Under the pieces are notes generated by a model. The model ran no database searches, was not told the origin of the DNA, and was given only the letters and a program-made list of their open reading frames with translations. The translations under genes and the position numbers were made by a program. From contig JAEPNQ010000033.1 in assembly GCA_017643305.1 (NCBI GenBank), positions 1 through 40,032 of the forward strand: DNA of 40,032 nucleotides. Direction: 5' to 3'. Source of the stretch: Marinibacterium sp. GTDB lineage: Bacteria; Pseudomonadota; Alphaproteobacteria; Rhodobacterales; Rhodobacteraceae. Of the stretch, positions 24,061-32,150 are shown piece after piece; positions within the stretch are counted from its first letter, which is position 1; each line of letters starts with the position of its first letter.

Positions 24061-26003
24061 TCGCGACGCTTTGAGAAGTAATCTTCGGTGGTCCGAGGCC
24101 TGGGCCGGTCCGCCGAGGTGAACGGGTTGTCGTGGGAATGGAACTGGACCTTGACCCGGCAATCGTCGCACATCTGTATCATCCGCAGACGGTTGGGATC
24201 GGCGAACATGGAATGGCCGGTCAGCTTTTCGGTGATCCGGTCGATGGCCGATTTCGACCCGAACAGCGTGCCGCATTCGACGCACGCAAAAGGTTCTTCT
24301 TCATTCAGCACACGCTGTTCCAGAGCCTGTTCGGTGAGGTCGAGGCGGGGTTCGTAACCGATGGCATCTTCTGGGCATACCGAGGCGCAGATCCCGCATT
24401 GCAGGCAGGCGTCTTCCTGAAACCGCAGCTGCGGCAGGTCGGGGTTGTCACCCAGCGCGCCAGATGGGCAGAGCGAAACACAGCTGAGGCACAGCGTGCA
24501 GGCGTCGGTATTGACCAGAACAGCGCCATACGGCGCGCCGGTCGGCAAAGGCAATGTTTCCGTTTCCGGATGCAATGCGCGGGCGGCCTGGCGCGTGATC
24601 TGCCGCCGCGTACCCATGGGGCGGATCGGGCTGGCGACAGGGGCTGGCACGACAGCATCGTAGAGCGCGTTGGACATCGCATCGGGGTCTTGGATATCCA
24701 GCAAGGCCACGGCCTTTTCCCCACCGATGGCACGGGCGAGCTGCAATTGTGCCTCTAGTGCGTCACGGTCAGTTGTTGGACCCGGCAGCAAGGTGACACT
24801 GGCAAAGCCGGCAGCTAGGGCCGCGATGACTTCCGCATGACCAAACGCGCCCAGCGCGAGTATTTCCAGCGGGATCACATCGGCAGGCAGGCCGCGCCCA
24901 TGACGGGCAGACAGGCGGATCATCTCACCCCCGTGTGTGTCATGCGCAAGCAGACGCGGGGCAGTGCCGCCCGCATCAACGTAGGCTTTGGCCAGGGTCT
25001 GCACCCGCCGCATGGTCAAATCCACTGGCGGCGCATCGTAGCGAATTGCACCAGACGGGCAGACTGACGAACACGCGCCACAGCCGGCGCAGATCATCGG
25101 ATCCACCGTGACATGTTCGCCATCCGGTGTGATAGCCCCTGTTGGGCACAAGTCCAGACAACGGGTACACCCAGTCTGGGACGCACGGGAATGCGCGCAC
25201 AGGACGCTGTCTGCCGCAACGTAGAGCGGCTTTTCAAACGTACCGACCAGATGTGACGCGGTCAGCACGGCCGCTGCGACCGCAGGCGCATGGCCCGGGT
25301 CAGCTCGCAGGTAGCCCTCACGCTTTTCGTGGGCCGGAAACAGAGGCTGCCCGCCGCGCAGGTCGAGGATGATGTCGCATTCGGATTGCCCGCCATCGCG
25401 GGGTTCGCCGAAACTCAGCGCGCCCCGACCGCCCGGCACGGTTTGCTGCAACCGGTCGATCCGAACCCGGAAATCGCCCAGTGCGCCTACCGCAGACCGC
25501 AGGTGACCAACGATAATGTCAAAGGAGCGGCTGTCCGGTAGTGGCGCAGGCTGTTCCAACAGAACGGTGACGGCCAGGTGGTCCTGCAGCTGTTCGGCGG
25601 TTGCCAACGCAAGGTCTGGCGCACCCAGGATCAGGCAGAGCCCTTCAGACACCACATCCACGGTTTTCTCGGCAGCGGCGGGCAGCAGGGCCTCGGCCAC
25701 CAAGGCGGACATTTTGGGTAGTTTGGAAGCGGGGTCCGCGCTCCACCCGGCCCGGTCGCGCAGGTCAAGCACGGGGGGTGGGGCCGCCCCTATTTCGTCC
25801 GCCAAAGCTTCGAAAACGCGGGCCTCCTGAGTACAGGAAAAAATTGTATCGCCGGTTGCTAGAGCGTCTGCTGCCTGGTCGATCTGGGTGGTACAAAGTG
25901 CGGAACATGGCGGTCGGACGTCGAGGCCAGTGGCTTGGGAGAGCTCCGCGGAATCAATTTTCTGCGACCCCATACAGTCACATGTTATCAATGATTTAAC
26001 CAT
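24054..26003 (-). CDS. Cytoplasmic polyferredoxin with four [4Fe-4S] motifs
   Basis: A 649-aa iron-sulfur protein without signal peptide. The N-terminus (LITCDCMGSQKI, PPCSALCTTQID, TIFSCTQEARVFEAL) resembles the N-terminal cysteine domain of HdrA-type proteins. A first ferredoxin pair follows (CTRCLDLCP; CAGCGACSSVCP) near residues 300-350, then an alpha/beta region. A second pair comes near 525-570 (CTLCLSCVSLCP; CLQCGICASVCP). A C-terminal CVECG...CDDC pair probably binds metal. The start at 26003 has GGAGGA nine bases upstream. The gene is divergent from DUF3305 and belongs to the formate dehydrogenase island. It could feed electrons to or from a soluble partner during maturation or metabolism; the function is not established. 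Confidence 0.85.
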   Translation of the reverse strand: MVKSLITCDCMGSQKIDSAELSQATGLDVRPPCSALCTTQIDQAADALATGDTIFSCTQEARVFEALADEIGAAPPPVLDLRDRAGWSADPASKLPKMSALVAEALLPAAAEKTVDVVSEGLCLILGAPDLALATAEQLQDHLAVTVLLEQPAPLPDSRSFDIIVGHLRSAVGALGDFRVRIDRLQQTVPGGRGALSFGEPRDGGQSECDIILDLRGGQPLFPAHEKREGYLRADPGHAPAVAAAVLTASHLVGTFEKPLYVAADSVLCAHSRASQTGCTRCLDLCPTGAITPDGEHVTVDPMICAGCGACSSVCPSGAIRYDAPPVDLTMRRVQTLAKAYVDAGGTAPRLLAHDTHGGEMIRLSARHGRGLPADVIPLEILALGAFGHAEVIAALAAGFASVTLLPGPTTDRDALEAQLQLARAIGGEKAVALLDIQDPDAMSNALYDAVVPAPVASPIRPMGTRRQITRQAARALHPETETLPLPTGAPYGAVLVNTDACTLCLSCVSLCPSGALGDNPDLPQLRFQEDACLQCGICASVCPEDAIGYEPRLDLTEQALEQRVLNEEEPFACVECGTLFGSKSAIDRITEKLTGHSMFADPNRLRMIQMCDDCRVKVQFHSHDNPFTSADRPRPRTTEDYFSKRRDH

Positions 26004-26345
26004 TGAATCCTGTCCTCCCATTCCGGTCTTTTCTGGCACCGATTTGCGCAGTCGCGGCCTAAGGCTAGACATAAATTTTACGGCGTCACAATCGGTTTTC
26101 TGGTGGCTGGTGGTGCGGAAATCGACCGTGATTTGGCTTCAATCGCCTAAGTGATTCGTGCAACTGATCTAGCGTTAATTTCCGACAAAACCAGTCAAGT
26201 TGGACAATTCGACCCATGTTGCAGCCTGACCCGGGTATGCATACCCAATTTGACCGGCAAAACGAATCTTGGCCTCCGACCAGCAAAAAACGCTTTGAGG
26301 ACGAAGCGTTCCACGCGATCGTGATGGAAGGGAGGCCGCACGGGC
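26004..26345. promoter_or_regulatory. Divergent promoter region of the formate dehydrogenase operon
   Basis: These 342 bases separate the polyferredoxin gene from DUF3305 and should hold the promoters of both. Visible elements are the 14-base palindrome GGGTATGCATACCC (26233-26246) and a hairpin, AACGCTT (26289-26295) with AAGCGTT (26304-26310). No GG-N10-GC sigma-54 element was convincing by eye, in line with a regulator that lacks the sigma-54 contact loop. Confidence 0.5.
26233..26246. promoter_or_regulatory. 14-base perfect palindrome upstream of the fdh operon
   Basis: GGGTATGCATACCC is fully self-complementary and lies 100 bases before the DUF3305 start. This is a typical distance for an activator site. 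The protein that binds it is unknown; the island's NtrC-family regulator is the obvious candidate. Confidence 0.45.
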
Positions 26346-26909
26346 ATGTATCACAATCCGAATGCTTACCGTTCTGTTCCGGTCGGCGTCATTTTGCGGC
26401 GCGCGCCGGGCGTGACCCGATGGCAGAAATGGTCCTGGACGGCGAGCGCAGTTTTACCCGGCGCCAGAGCCGCGGACTGGCGCGAGATACGACACGAAGG
26501 CGATGTGGTGGAGTTCCATGCCGCAACAGTTCCGCTGGAATTGCACGGGGCCGATGCAGAAGCCTATCTGCATGGATTGGGATCGCAGGTGCCGAGCCTC
26601 TACATCGTGATGCGTGCGGATGGTGGGGACCGTCCATTAGAAGTGGTGCTGGTCACCGCGTCGCCCTACGAGGCGCAAGATTATACCGACAGTGGCGAAG
26701 AAATCGTAGAGAAGGTGGCGATGCCACCGGTGCTGCGTGCCATGGTCGAAGATTTCGTGGATGAGTTTTACGAAGAAGAAGAATTCGTCAAACGTAAACG
26801 CGACAAGAAGCGGGTGGATGAGGTGCAGGATGGCGTTGGCGATCCGCGCATTGTGAAGCCGGGGGATATTTATGCTTCTCCTGCGCAAATCCGGAGGCGT
26901 CTGCAATGA
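26346..26909 (+). CDS. DUF3305 protein, first gene of the fdh operon
   Basis: A 187-aa soluble protein with the DUF3305 opening VPVGVILRRAPGVTRWQKWSW, a central ELHGADAEAYLHGLGSQVPSLYIVMR and a strongly charged C-terminal tail (EEEEFVKRKRDKKR). The family occurs next to DUF3306 and formate dehydrogenase genes and has no known activity. GGGAGG lies about ten bases before the ATG. Its stop overlaps the DUF3306 start by four bases. A part in enzyme assembly is likely from context only. Confidence 0.85.
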   Translation: MYHNPNAYRSVPVGVILRRAPGVTRWQKWSWTASAVLPGARAADWREIRHEGDVVEFHAATVPLELHGADAEAYLHGLGSQVPSLYIVMRADGGDRPLEVVLVTASPYEAQDYTDSGEEIVEKVAMPPVLRAMVEDFVDEFYEEEEFVKRKRDKKRVDEVQDGVGDPRIVKPGDIYASPAQIRRRLQ

Positions 26910-27502
26910 GTGGGAGCGATTTCTGGTCGCGCCGCCGGGCTGCGGTAGCCGAAGAGGCCAGCGCAGAACAAGCCTTTCTGGATGCCGAGCATGCAGCGCA
27001 GGCCGAGGCAGAGCTTGCCGAACAGGATGACGAAACGCTGTTGGCCAGTCTGAAGTTGTCACAGCCGGAGGAATTGGAAAGCGCCGAGCAGGTGCGCCAT
27101 TTCCTGACTCATGCTCTACCGCAGCGGCTGAAGACCCGCGCGCTTCGGAGGTTGTGGCGGCTGAACCCGACCTTGGCCAATCTGGATGGTCTGCTGGAGT
27201 ATGGCGAGGATTACACCGACAGCGCTACCGTGATCGAAAACCTGCAAACGGCGTATCAGGTCGGCAAGGGGATGCTGGCACATCTGGAGCAGCTGGCTGC
27301 AGAGGCCGAAGCGGATGAAGTGGAGGAGAATCAGGTTGAGGATGAGCCCACCCTGGTCGAAGACGAGCCAGAGCCGCAGCTTGCAGAGATTGAGGTTGCC
27401 GTTGCTGCTGCGCCGCTGCCCCCAGAACCGCAAGACGATTTTGTACCCGCGCCCCGCGCCCGACGCATGACTTTCACTTTCCAGGAACAGAGGACCGGAT
27501 GA
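26906..27502 (+). CDS. DUF3306 protein
   Basis: A 198-aa protein opening MSGSDFWSRRRAAVAEE. It has an alanine/glutamate-rich helix, a conserved core KTRALRRLWRLNPTLANLDGLLEYGEDYTD and a low-complexity acidic C-terminal third (EEVEEN-type, then proline-rich). This is the DUF3306 pattern. It is coupled by ATGA overlaps both to DUF3305 before it and the TorD-type chaperone after it. It has no signal peptide and should act in the cytoplasm, probably together with DUF3305. The molecular role is unknown. Confidence 0.85.
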   Translation: MSGSDFWSRRRAAVAEEASAEQAFLDAEHAAQAEAELAEQDDETLLASLKLSQPEELESAEQVRHFLTHALPQRLKTRALRRLWRLNPTLANLDGLLEYGEDYTDSATVIENLQTAYQVGKGMLAHLEQLAAEAEADEVEENQVEDEPTLVEDEPEPQLAEIEVAVAAAPLPPEPQDDFVPAPRARRMTFTFQEQRTG

Positions 27503-28113
27503 GCTTGGCCGCCCAGATACATGAGATCGCTGAAGAAGACCGGCTACGCGCCGATCTGTATAATTTTCTGGGCGTGATCCTGTCGGGTCCGCCGGATGAA
27601 ATGCTGCTGGCGCAGACCAAGTCACTGAGCGGTGACGACAGCGAATTGGGTCAGGCGATTTCGACGCTGGCCAAGGTGGCGGCGTTGTCCAAACCTAGGT
27701 CAGTGGAGTCAGAATTCAACAAGCTTTTCATCGGACTGGGGCGTGGGGAATTGCTGCCCTATGCCAGCTATTATCTGACTGGATTCCTGAACGAAAAGCC
27801 GCTGGCGATCCTGCGGCAGGACATGACCGCAGCTGGTTTGGAACGGGCGGCAAACGTGTTTGAACCCGAGGACAACATTGCCAGCCTGATGGAAATGATG
27901 GGCGCGATGATTGCGGGCCGCTTTGGACCACCCGCGCCGCTGAACCAACAGAAAACGTTCTACAACAAACATATCGCTCCATGGGCCGGCCATTTCTTTG
28001 GCGATCTGGAAGCGGCGAAGAATTCCGTCTTCTACGCCCCGGTCGGAACCGTCGGACGGACTTTCATGGATGTCGAGGCCGAAGCCTTCCGGTTGGCTAG
28101 CGATCAGGATTAG
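27499..28113 (+). CDS. TorD/DmsD-type molybdo/tungsto-enzyme chaperone
   Basis: A 204-aa all-helical chaperone. It has the family core EFNKLFIGLGRGELLPYASYYLTGFLNEKPLA, followed by EDNIASLMEMMGAMIAGRFG and HIAPWAGHFFGDLEAA. Such proteins hold the Tat signal and apo-form of the catalytic subunit until cofactor insertion. Its place four genes before a Tat-dependent FdhA fits exactly. It overlaps the DUF3306 stop by four bases and is followed after 73 bases by the small Tat protein. The client is most likely FdhA. Confidence 0.9.
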   Translation: MSLAAQIHEIAEEDRLRADLYNFLGVILSGPPDEMLLAQTKSLSGDDSELGQAISTLAKVAALSKPRSVESEFNKLFIGLGRGELLPYASYYLTGFLNEKPLAILRQDMTAAGLERAANVFEPEDNIASLMEMMGAMIAGRFGPPAPLNQQKTFYNKHIAPWAGHFFGDLEAAKNSVFYAPVGTVGRTFMDVEAEAFRLASDQD

Positions 28114-28186
28114 CGGCTGCGCGGGTGATCCGCGCAGTCATCCCCGTGGCGGGCGACCGCCGCACAACCAAGAGAAGGAGACCCTC

Positions 28187-28372
28187 ATGTCTGAGAAGGA
28201 AACGGCCAGCCGCCGTGACTTTCTGAAACTGGCCGGGACCACGGCGCCGATTGCGGCGGTAGCGGTTGCGACCAGCGGAGCGACCGCGGAAGCGGCCGAG
28301 CCGGATTTGTCCCGCGACACGATGCAGGACACCGCGCATACGCGCGCCTACTACGACGCCGCCCGGTTCTGA
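28187..28372 (+). CDS. Small Tat-signal protein of the formate dehydrogenase region
   Basis: A 61-aa protein, MSEKETASRRDFLKLAGTTA and onward, with a textbook Tat motif SRRDFLKLAG, hydrophobic region and AEAAE-type cleavage site. A tail of about 28 residues follows. It matches the known small family described as formate dehydrogenase region Tat target. AAGGAG lies six bases before the ATG. After export only a short peptide remains, possibly as a small subunit or assembly aid of FdhA. It directly precedes fdhA, with a 124-base gap. Confidence 0.85.
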   Translation: MSEKETASRRDFLKLAGTTAPIAAVAVATSGATAEAAEPDLSRDTMQDTAHTRAYYDAARF

Positions 28373-28496
28373 ACCGGACGCTGTCACCTGAAGGTTTGGG
28401 ACGACTGGTTGCGTGACGCCCGACTGACCCGGACCACTACGCAAAACCACGCGAGCCATCCCCAGACGGGGACAGCTAGCAAGGGAGGGAAGCAAC

Positions 28497-31394
28497 ATGC
28501 TTAGGAAAAAGACCAACGGGGTAGCGCGACGCCCCCAGCGGACTTCGATCCTGTCCGAGGTGACAAACGCCTCGGTTGACCGCCGCGCGTTCCTGCGCGG
28601 GTCAGGCTTAGCTATCGGAGGGCTGGCGGCGATTGCCGCAACCGGCGGCTCCGTTCAGCAAGCCAGCGCCGCCGCCGCAACATCCGGCGCGGTTGAACTT
28701 AAGAAATCGGTCTGCACCCACTGTTCTGTTGGGTGTACCGTCGTGGCAGAAGTCAGTAACGGTGTTTGGATCGGGCAGGAGCCCGGCTGGGACAGCCCGT
28801 TCAACCTCGGCGCCCACTGCGCCAAGGGGGCTGCAGTCCGCGAACATGCTCATGGTGAGCGCCGCCTGAAGTACCCGATGAAGAAAGAGGGTGGCGAATG
28901 GAAGCGCATCAGCTGGGAACAGGCGATCAGCGAGATCGGCGACGGCATGATGAAGATCCGGGACGAAAGCGGCCCGGACAGCGTCTATTGGCTGGGCTCC
29001 GCCAAGCATAACAATGAACAGGCCTACCTGTTCCGCAAGTTCGCCGCCTACTGGGGCACGAACAACGTGGATCACCAGGCGCGGATCTGTCATTCGACCA
29101 CTGTTGCGGGTGTTGCGAACACATGGGGCTATGGCGCCATGACCAACAGTTACAACGACATCCACAATTCAAAGGCCATCTTCATCATCGGCGGCAACCC
29201 GGCCGAGGCGCACCCCGTCTCGCTGTTGCACGTTCTGCGCGCGAAAGAGCAGAACAACGCACCGCTGATCGTTTGTGACCCGCGCTTTACCCGCACGGCA
29301 GCACATGCGGATGAATATGTGCGCTTCCGTCCGGGCACGGACGTTGCCCTGATCTGGGGCATCCTGTGGCACATCTTCGAAAACGGCTGGGAGGACAAAG
29401 AGTTCATCCGTACCCGTGTCTGGGGCATGGACCAGATCCGCGAAGAGGTGAAGAGGTGGAACCCTGAAGAGGTTGAACGGGTCACTGGCACCCCCGGGTC
29501 GCAATTGCGCCGGGTGGCGCGCACAATGGCCAACAACCGTCCCGGCACCGTAATCTGGTGCATGGGTGGCACCCAGCACACCAATGGCAACAACAATACG
29601 CGGGCCTACTGCGTACTGCAGCTTGCTCTTGGCAACATGGGCACCACCGGTGGCGGCACCAACATCTTCCGCGGCCACGACAACGTGCAAGGCGCAACCG
29701 ACCTTGGCGTTCTCAGCCACACTCTGCCGGGCTACTATGGCCTGTCTGCAGGGTCTTGGGCCCACTGGGCGCGCGTCTGGGATGAGGATCTGGATTGGCT
29801 GAAAGGCCGGTTCGACAACATCAAAGATGCAGAAGGCAAGGACAAATCGCTGATGAACCTCAGCGGTATACCTGTGTCCCGCTGGATCGACGGTGTTCTT
29901 GAAGACCCGGACAACATGGACCAGAACGCGAAAGTGCGCGGTATGGTCTTCTGGGGTCACGCGCCAAACTCGCAAACCCGGATGAAGGAAATGAAATCCG
30001 CTATGGAACAGCTGGATATGCTGGTCGTGATCGACCCGTATCCAACAGTTTCCGCGGTGCTGCATGACCGGACTGACGGGGTCTATCTGTTGCCAGCGGC
30101 GACGCAGTTTGAAACCCGTGGCTCCGTCACGGCATCGAACCGGTCGTTCCAGTGGCGCGAGAAGGTGGTTGAGCCGCTGTTCGAGTGTAAGACGGACCAT
30201 GAAATCATCGGTCTGTTGGCCCAGAAGTTTGGGTTCCACGACAAGCTTTTCCGCAACATCAAGCTGGAAGACGACGGCGTCACGCCGGACGTGGAAGACA
30301 CGCTGCGCGAGATCAATCGCGGCATGTGGACCATCGGCTATACCGGCCAGTCGCCGGAACGGCTGAAGCTGCACATGGCGAACCAGCACACCTTTGACCG
30401 CACGACGTTGCAGGCCATCGGTGGTCCGGCTGACGGGGACTATTACGGTCTGCCGTGGCCTTGCTGGGGTACAGCCGAGATGAACCATCCGGGTACGCCC
30501 AACCTGTATGACATGTCCAAGCCTGTCAGCCAGGGTGGCCTGACCTTCCGCGCCCGTTTCGGTGTGGAACGTGATGGTGACAATCTGTTGGCCGAAGGGG
30601 TATATTCTGCAGGGTCCGATATCCAAGACGGGTATCCGGAATTCACCATGCAGATGCTGATGGACCTCGGCTGGGACGGTGACCTGACGGATGCAGAACG
30701 CGCCGCAATCGATGCGGTGGCGGGTCCGAAGACCAACTGGAAAACCGACCTGTCCGGTGGGATCCAGCGGGTGGCTATCGCGCATGAATGCGCGCCGTTC
30801 GGCAATGCCAAGGCGCGCGCGGTTGTCTGGACCTTCCCGGATCCGGTGCCGCTCCATCGCGAGCCGCTGTACACTCCGAGGCGGGACCTTGTGGCGGATT
30901 ATCCGACCTACGAGGACCGCAAGTTCTATCGTCTGCCGACGATGTATGCCTCCATCCAGAAGAAGGACTTCGCCAAGGATTATCCCATGATCCTGACGTC
31001 CGGCCGACTGGTCGAATATGAAGGCGGCGGCGACGAGACACGGTCAAACCCGTGGCTTGCGGAACTGCAACAGGACATGTTCGTCGAAATCAACCCGCGT
31101 GACGCCAACAATCTCGGCGTGCGGGACGGTGCACAGGTCTGGGTGGAAGGTGCCGAAGGGGCCAAGGTCAAGGTGATGGCCATGGTCACAAATAGGGTGG
31201 GTGAAGGCGTTGTCTTCATGCCCTTCCACTTTGGTGGCCATTTCGAAGGCGTGGATCAGAGGGACAAATACCCCGATGGTGCAGACCCCTATGTACTGGG
31301 CGAAAGCACCAACACCGCGCAGACGTATGGCTATGACTCGGTAACCCAGATGCAGGAGACGAAAGCGACTCTCTGCAAAGTCTGGTCAGCGTAA
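28497..31394 (+). CDS. fdhA: Formate dehydrogenase catalytic (alpha) subunit, cysteine type
   Basis: A 965-aa molybdopterin oxidoreductase. A long Tat leader (DRRAFLRGSGLAIGG near residues 28-45) sends it to the periplasm. The N-terminal cluster motif is CTHCSVGC (from Cys73) plus GAHCAKG. The active-site stretch DHQARICHSTTVAG has Cys198-His199 where Escherichia coli FdnG has selenocysteine-His; the codon is TGT, not TGA. The bis-MGD-binding stretches IFIIGGNPAEAHP and GGTQHTNGNNNTRAY are present. The C-terminal domain ends TQMQETKATLCKVW. It oxidises formate to CO2 at a bis-MGD tungsten or molybdenum site. The adjacent tup operon favours tungsten. GGGAGG lies close before the ATG. Partners fdhB and fdhC follow. 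Confidence 0.95.
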   Translation: MLRKKTNGVARRPQRTSILSEVTNASVDRRAFLRGSGLAIGGLAAIAATGGSVQQASAAAATSGAVELKKSVCTHCSVGCTVVAEVSNGVWIGQEPGWDSPFNLGAHCAKGAAVREHAHGERRLKYPMKKEGGEWKRISWEQAISEIGDGMMKIRDESGPDSVYWLGSAKHNNEQAYLFRKFAAYWGTNNVDHQARICHSTTVAGVANTWGYGAMTNSYNDIHNSKAIFIIGGNPAEAHPVSLLHVLRAKEQNNAPLIVCDPRFTRTAAHADEYVRFRPGTDVALIWGILWHIFENGWEDKEFIRTRVWGMDQIREEVKRWNPEEVERVTGTPGSQLRRVARTMANNRPGTVIWCMGGTQHTNGNNNTRAYCVLQLALGNMGTTGGGTNIFRGHDNVQGATDLGVLSHTLPGYYGLSAGSWAHWARVWDEDLDWLKGRFDNIKDAEGKDKSLMNLSGIPVSRWIDGVLEDPDNMDQNAKVRGMVFWGHAPNSQTRMKEMKSAMEQLDMLVVIDPYPTVSAVLHDRTDGVYLLPAATQFETRGSVTASNRSFQWREKVVEPLFECKTDHEIIGLLAQKFGFHDKLFRNIKLEDDGVTPDVEDTLREINRGMWTIGYTGQSPERLKLHMANQHTFDRTTLQAIGGPADGDYYGLPWPCWGTAEMNHPGTPNLYDMSKPVSQGGLTFRARFGVERDGDNLLAEGVYSAGSDIQDGYPEFTMQMLMDLGWDGDLTDAERAAIDAVAGPKTNWKTDLSGGIQRVAIAHECAPFGNAKARAVVWTFPDPVPLHREPLYTPRRDLVADYPTYEDRKFYRLPTMYASIQKKDFAKDYPMILTSGRLVEYEGGGDETRSNPWLAELQQDMFVEINPRDANNLGVRDGAQVWVEGAEGAKVKVMAMVTNRVGEGVVFMPFHFGGHFEGVDQRDKYPDGADPYVLGESTNTAQTYGYDSVTQMQETKATLCKVWSA

Positions 31395-31407
31395 GGAGAA
31401 CTGAACG

Positions 31408-32001
31408 ATGGCAAGAGCTAAGTTCCTGTGTGATGCCGAACGCTGCATCGAATGCAACGCGTGCGTAACGGCCTGTAAGAACGAACACGAGGTACCGTGG
31501 GGGATCAACCGCCGTAGGGTGGTGACGATCGAAGACGGCAATCCTGGTGAACGGTCTATCTCGGTCGCTTGCATGCACTGCTCGGATGCACCCTGTATGG
31601 CGGTGTGTCCGGTCGACTGCTTCTATCAGAACGAAGAAGGGGTCGTACTGCATTCGAAGGATCTGTGCATCGGCTGCGGATATTGCTTCTACGCTTGTCC
31701 GTTTGGCGCGCCACAGTTCCCGCAGGCAGGCAATTTTGGATCCCGTGGCAAGATGGACAAATGTACCTTCTGCGCCGGTGGTCCGGAAGAAAACCATTCG
31801 ACAGCCGAATTCGCCAAATATGGGCGGAACCGGATTGCCGAAGGTAAACTGCCGATCTGTGCCGAAATGTGTGCAACCAAGGCCCTGCTGGCGGGCGATG
31901 GCGACGTTGTATCAGCCATCTACCGTGAACGCGTGGTGGCCCGTGGCTTCGGCTCAGGCGCCTGGGGTTGGGGTACGGCCTACGAACAGAAAGGCGGCTG
32001 A
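31408..32001 (+). CDS. fdhB: Formate dehydrogenase iron-sulfur (beta) subunit
   Basis: A 197-aa electron-transfer subunit with four [4Fe-4S] motifs: CIECNACVTACKNEH, CMHCSDAPCMAVCPVD, CIGCGYCFYACPFG, and the split fourth set CTFC and CAEMCATKAL. It has no C-terminal membrane helix, unlike FdnH, and matches the shorter FDH3-type beta subunits. It is carried out by the Tat system with FdhA and passes electrons to the cytochrome b subunit. The start lies 13 bases after the fdhA stop, with AAGGAG upstream. Its stop lies within one of two alternative hairpins. Confidence 0.95.
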   Translation: MARAKFLCDAERCIECNACVTACKNEHEVPWGINRRRVVTIEDGNPGERSISVACMHCSDAPCMAVCPVDCFYQNEEGVVLHSKDLCIGCGYCFYACPFGAPQFPQAGNFGSRGKMDKCTFCAGGPEENHSTAEFAKYGRNRIAEGKLPICAEMCATKALLAGDGDVVSAIYRERVVARGFGSGAWGWGTAYEQKGG

Positions 32002-32018
32002 TGCCGCCACCCGGCGGC
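31993..32018 (+). promoter_or_regulatory. Two mutually exclusive hairpins at the fdhB/fdhC junction
   Basis: GGCGGC (31993-31998), GCCGCC (32003-32008) and GGCGGC (32013-32018) follow each other. The middle block can pair with either flank, each giving a 6-base all-G/C stem with a 4-base loop. The first hairpin holds the fdhB stop codon. It may influence read-through or message stability between fdhB and fdhC. Confidence 0.4.
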
Positions 32019-32150
32019 CTGCGTCACGGCGCGGGCTGCCTTGGCCGGCACCGGGGTTCATTGCGATCCCTGGTGCTGGGTTCTCACGATTTAACGGAGT
32101 TTGTTCCGCAAGCTGAAAGTCGGCCGCTGGCCGCAGCGATAGAGGTTCCC

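Noticed and set aside
23254-24285. 343-codon minus-strand frame covering the cytochrome c gene
   Set aside because: It lies opposite a gene with signal peptide and CxxCH motif and has no protein family features.
29169-30857. 562-codon open frame on the minus strand inside fdhA
   Set aside because: It is antisense to a gene with complete family motifs, has no recognisable domain, and arises from the high G+C codon pattern of the real frame.
28497-31394. Selenocysteine in FdhA
   Set aside because: The active-site codon is TGT and there is no in-frame TGA, so a SECIS element is not expected.
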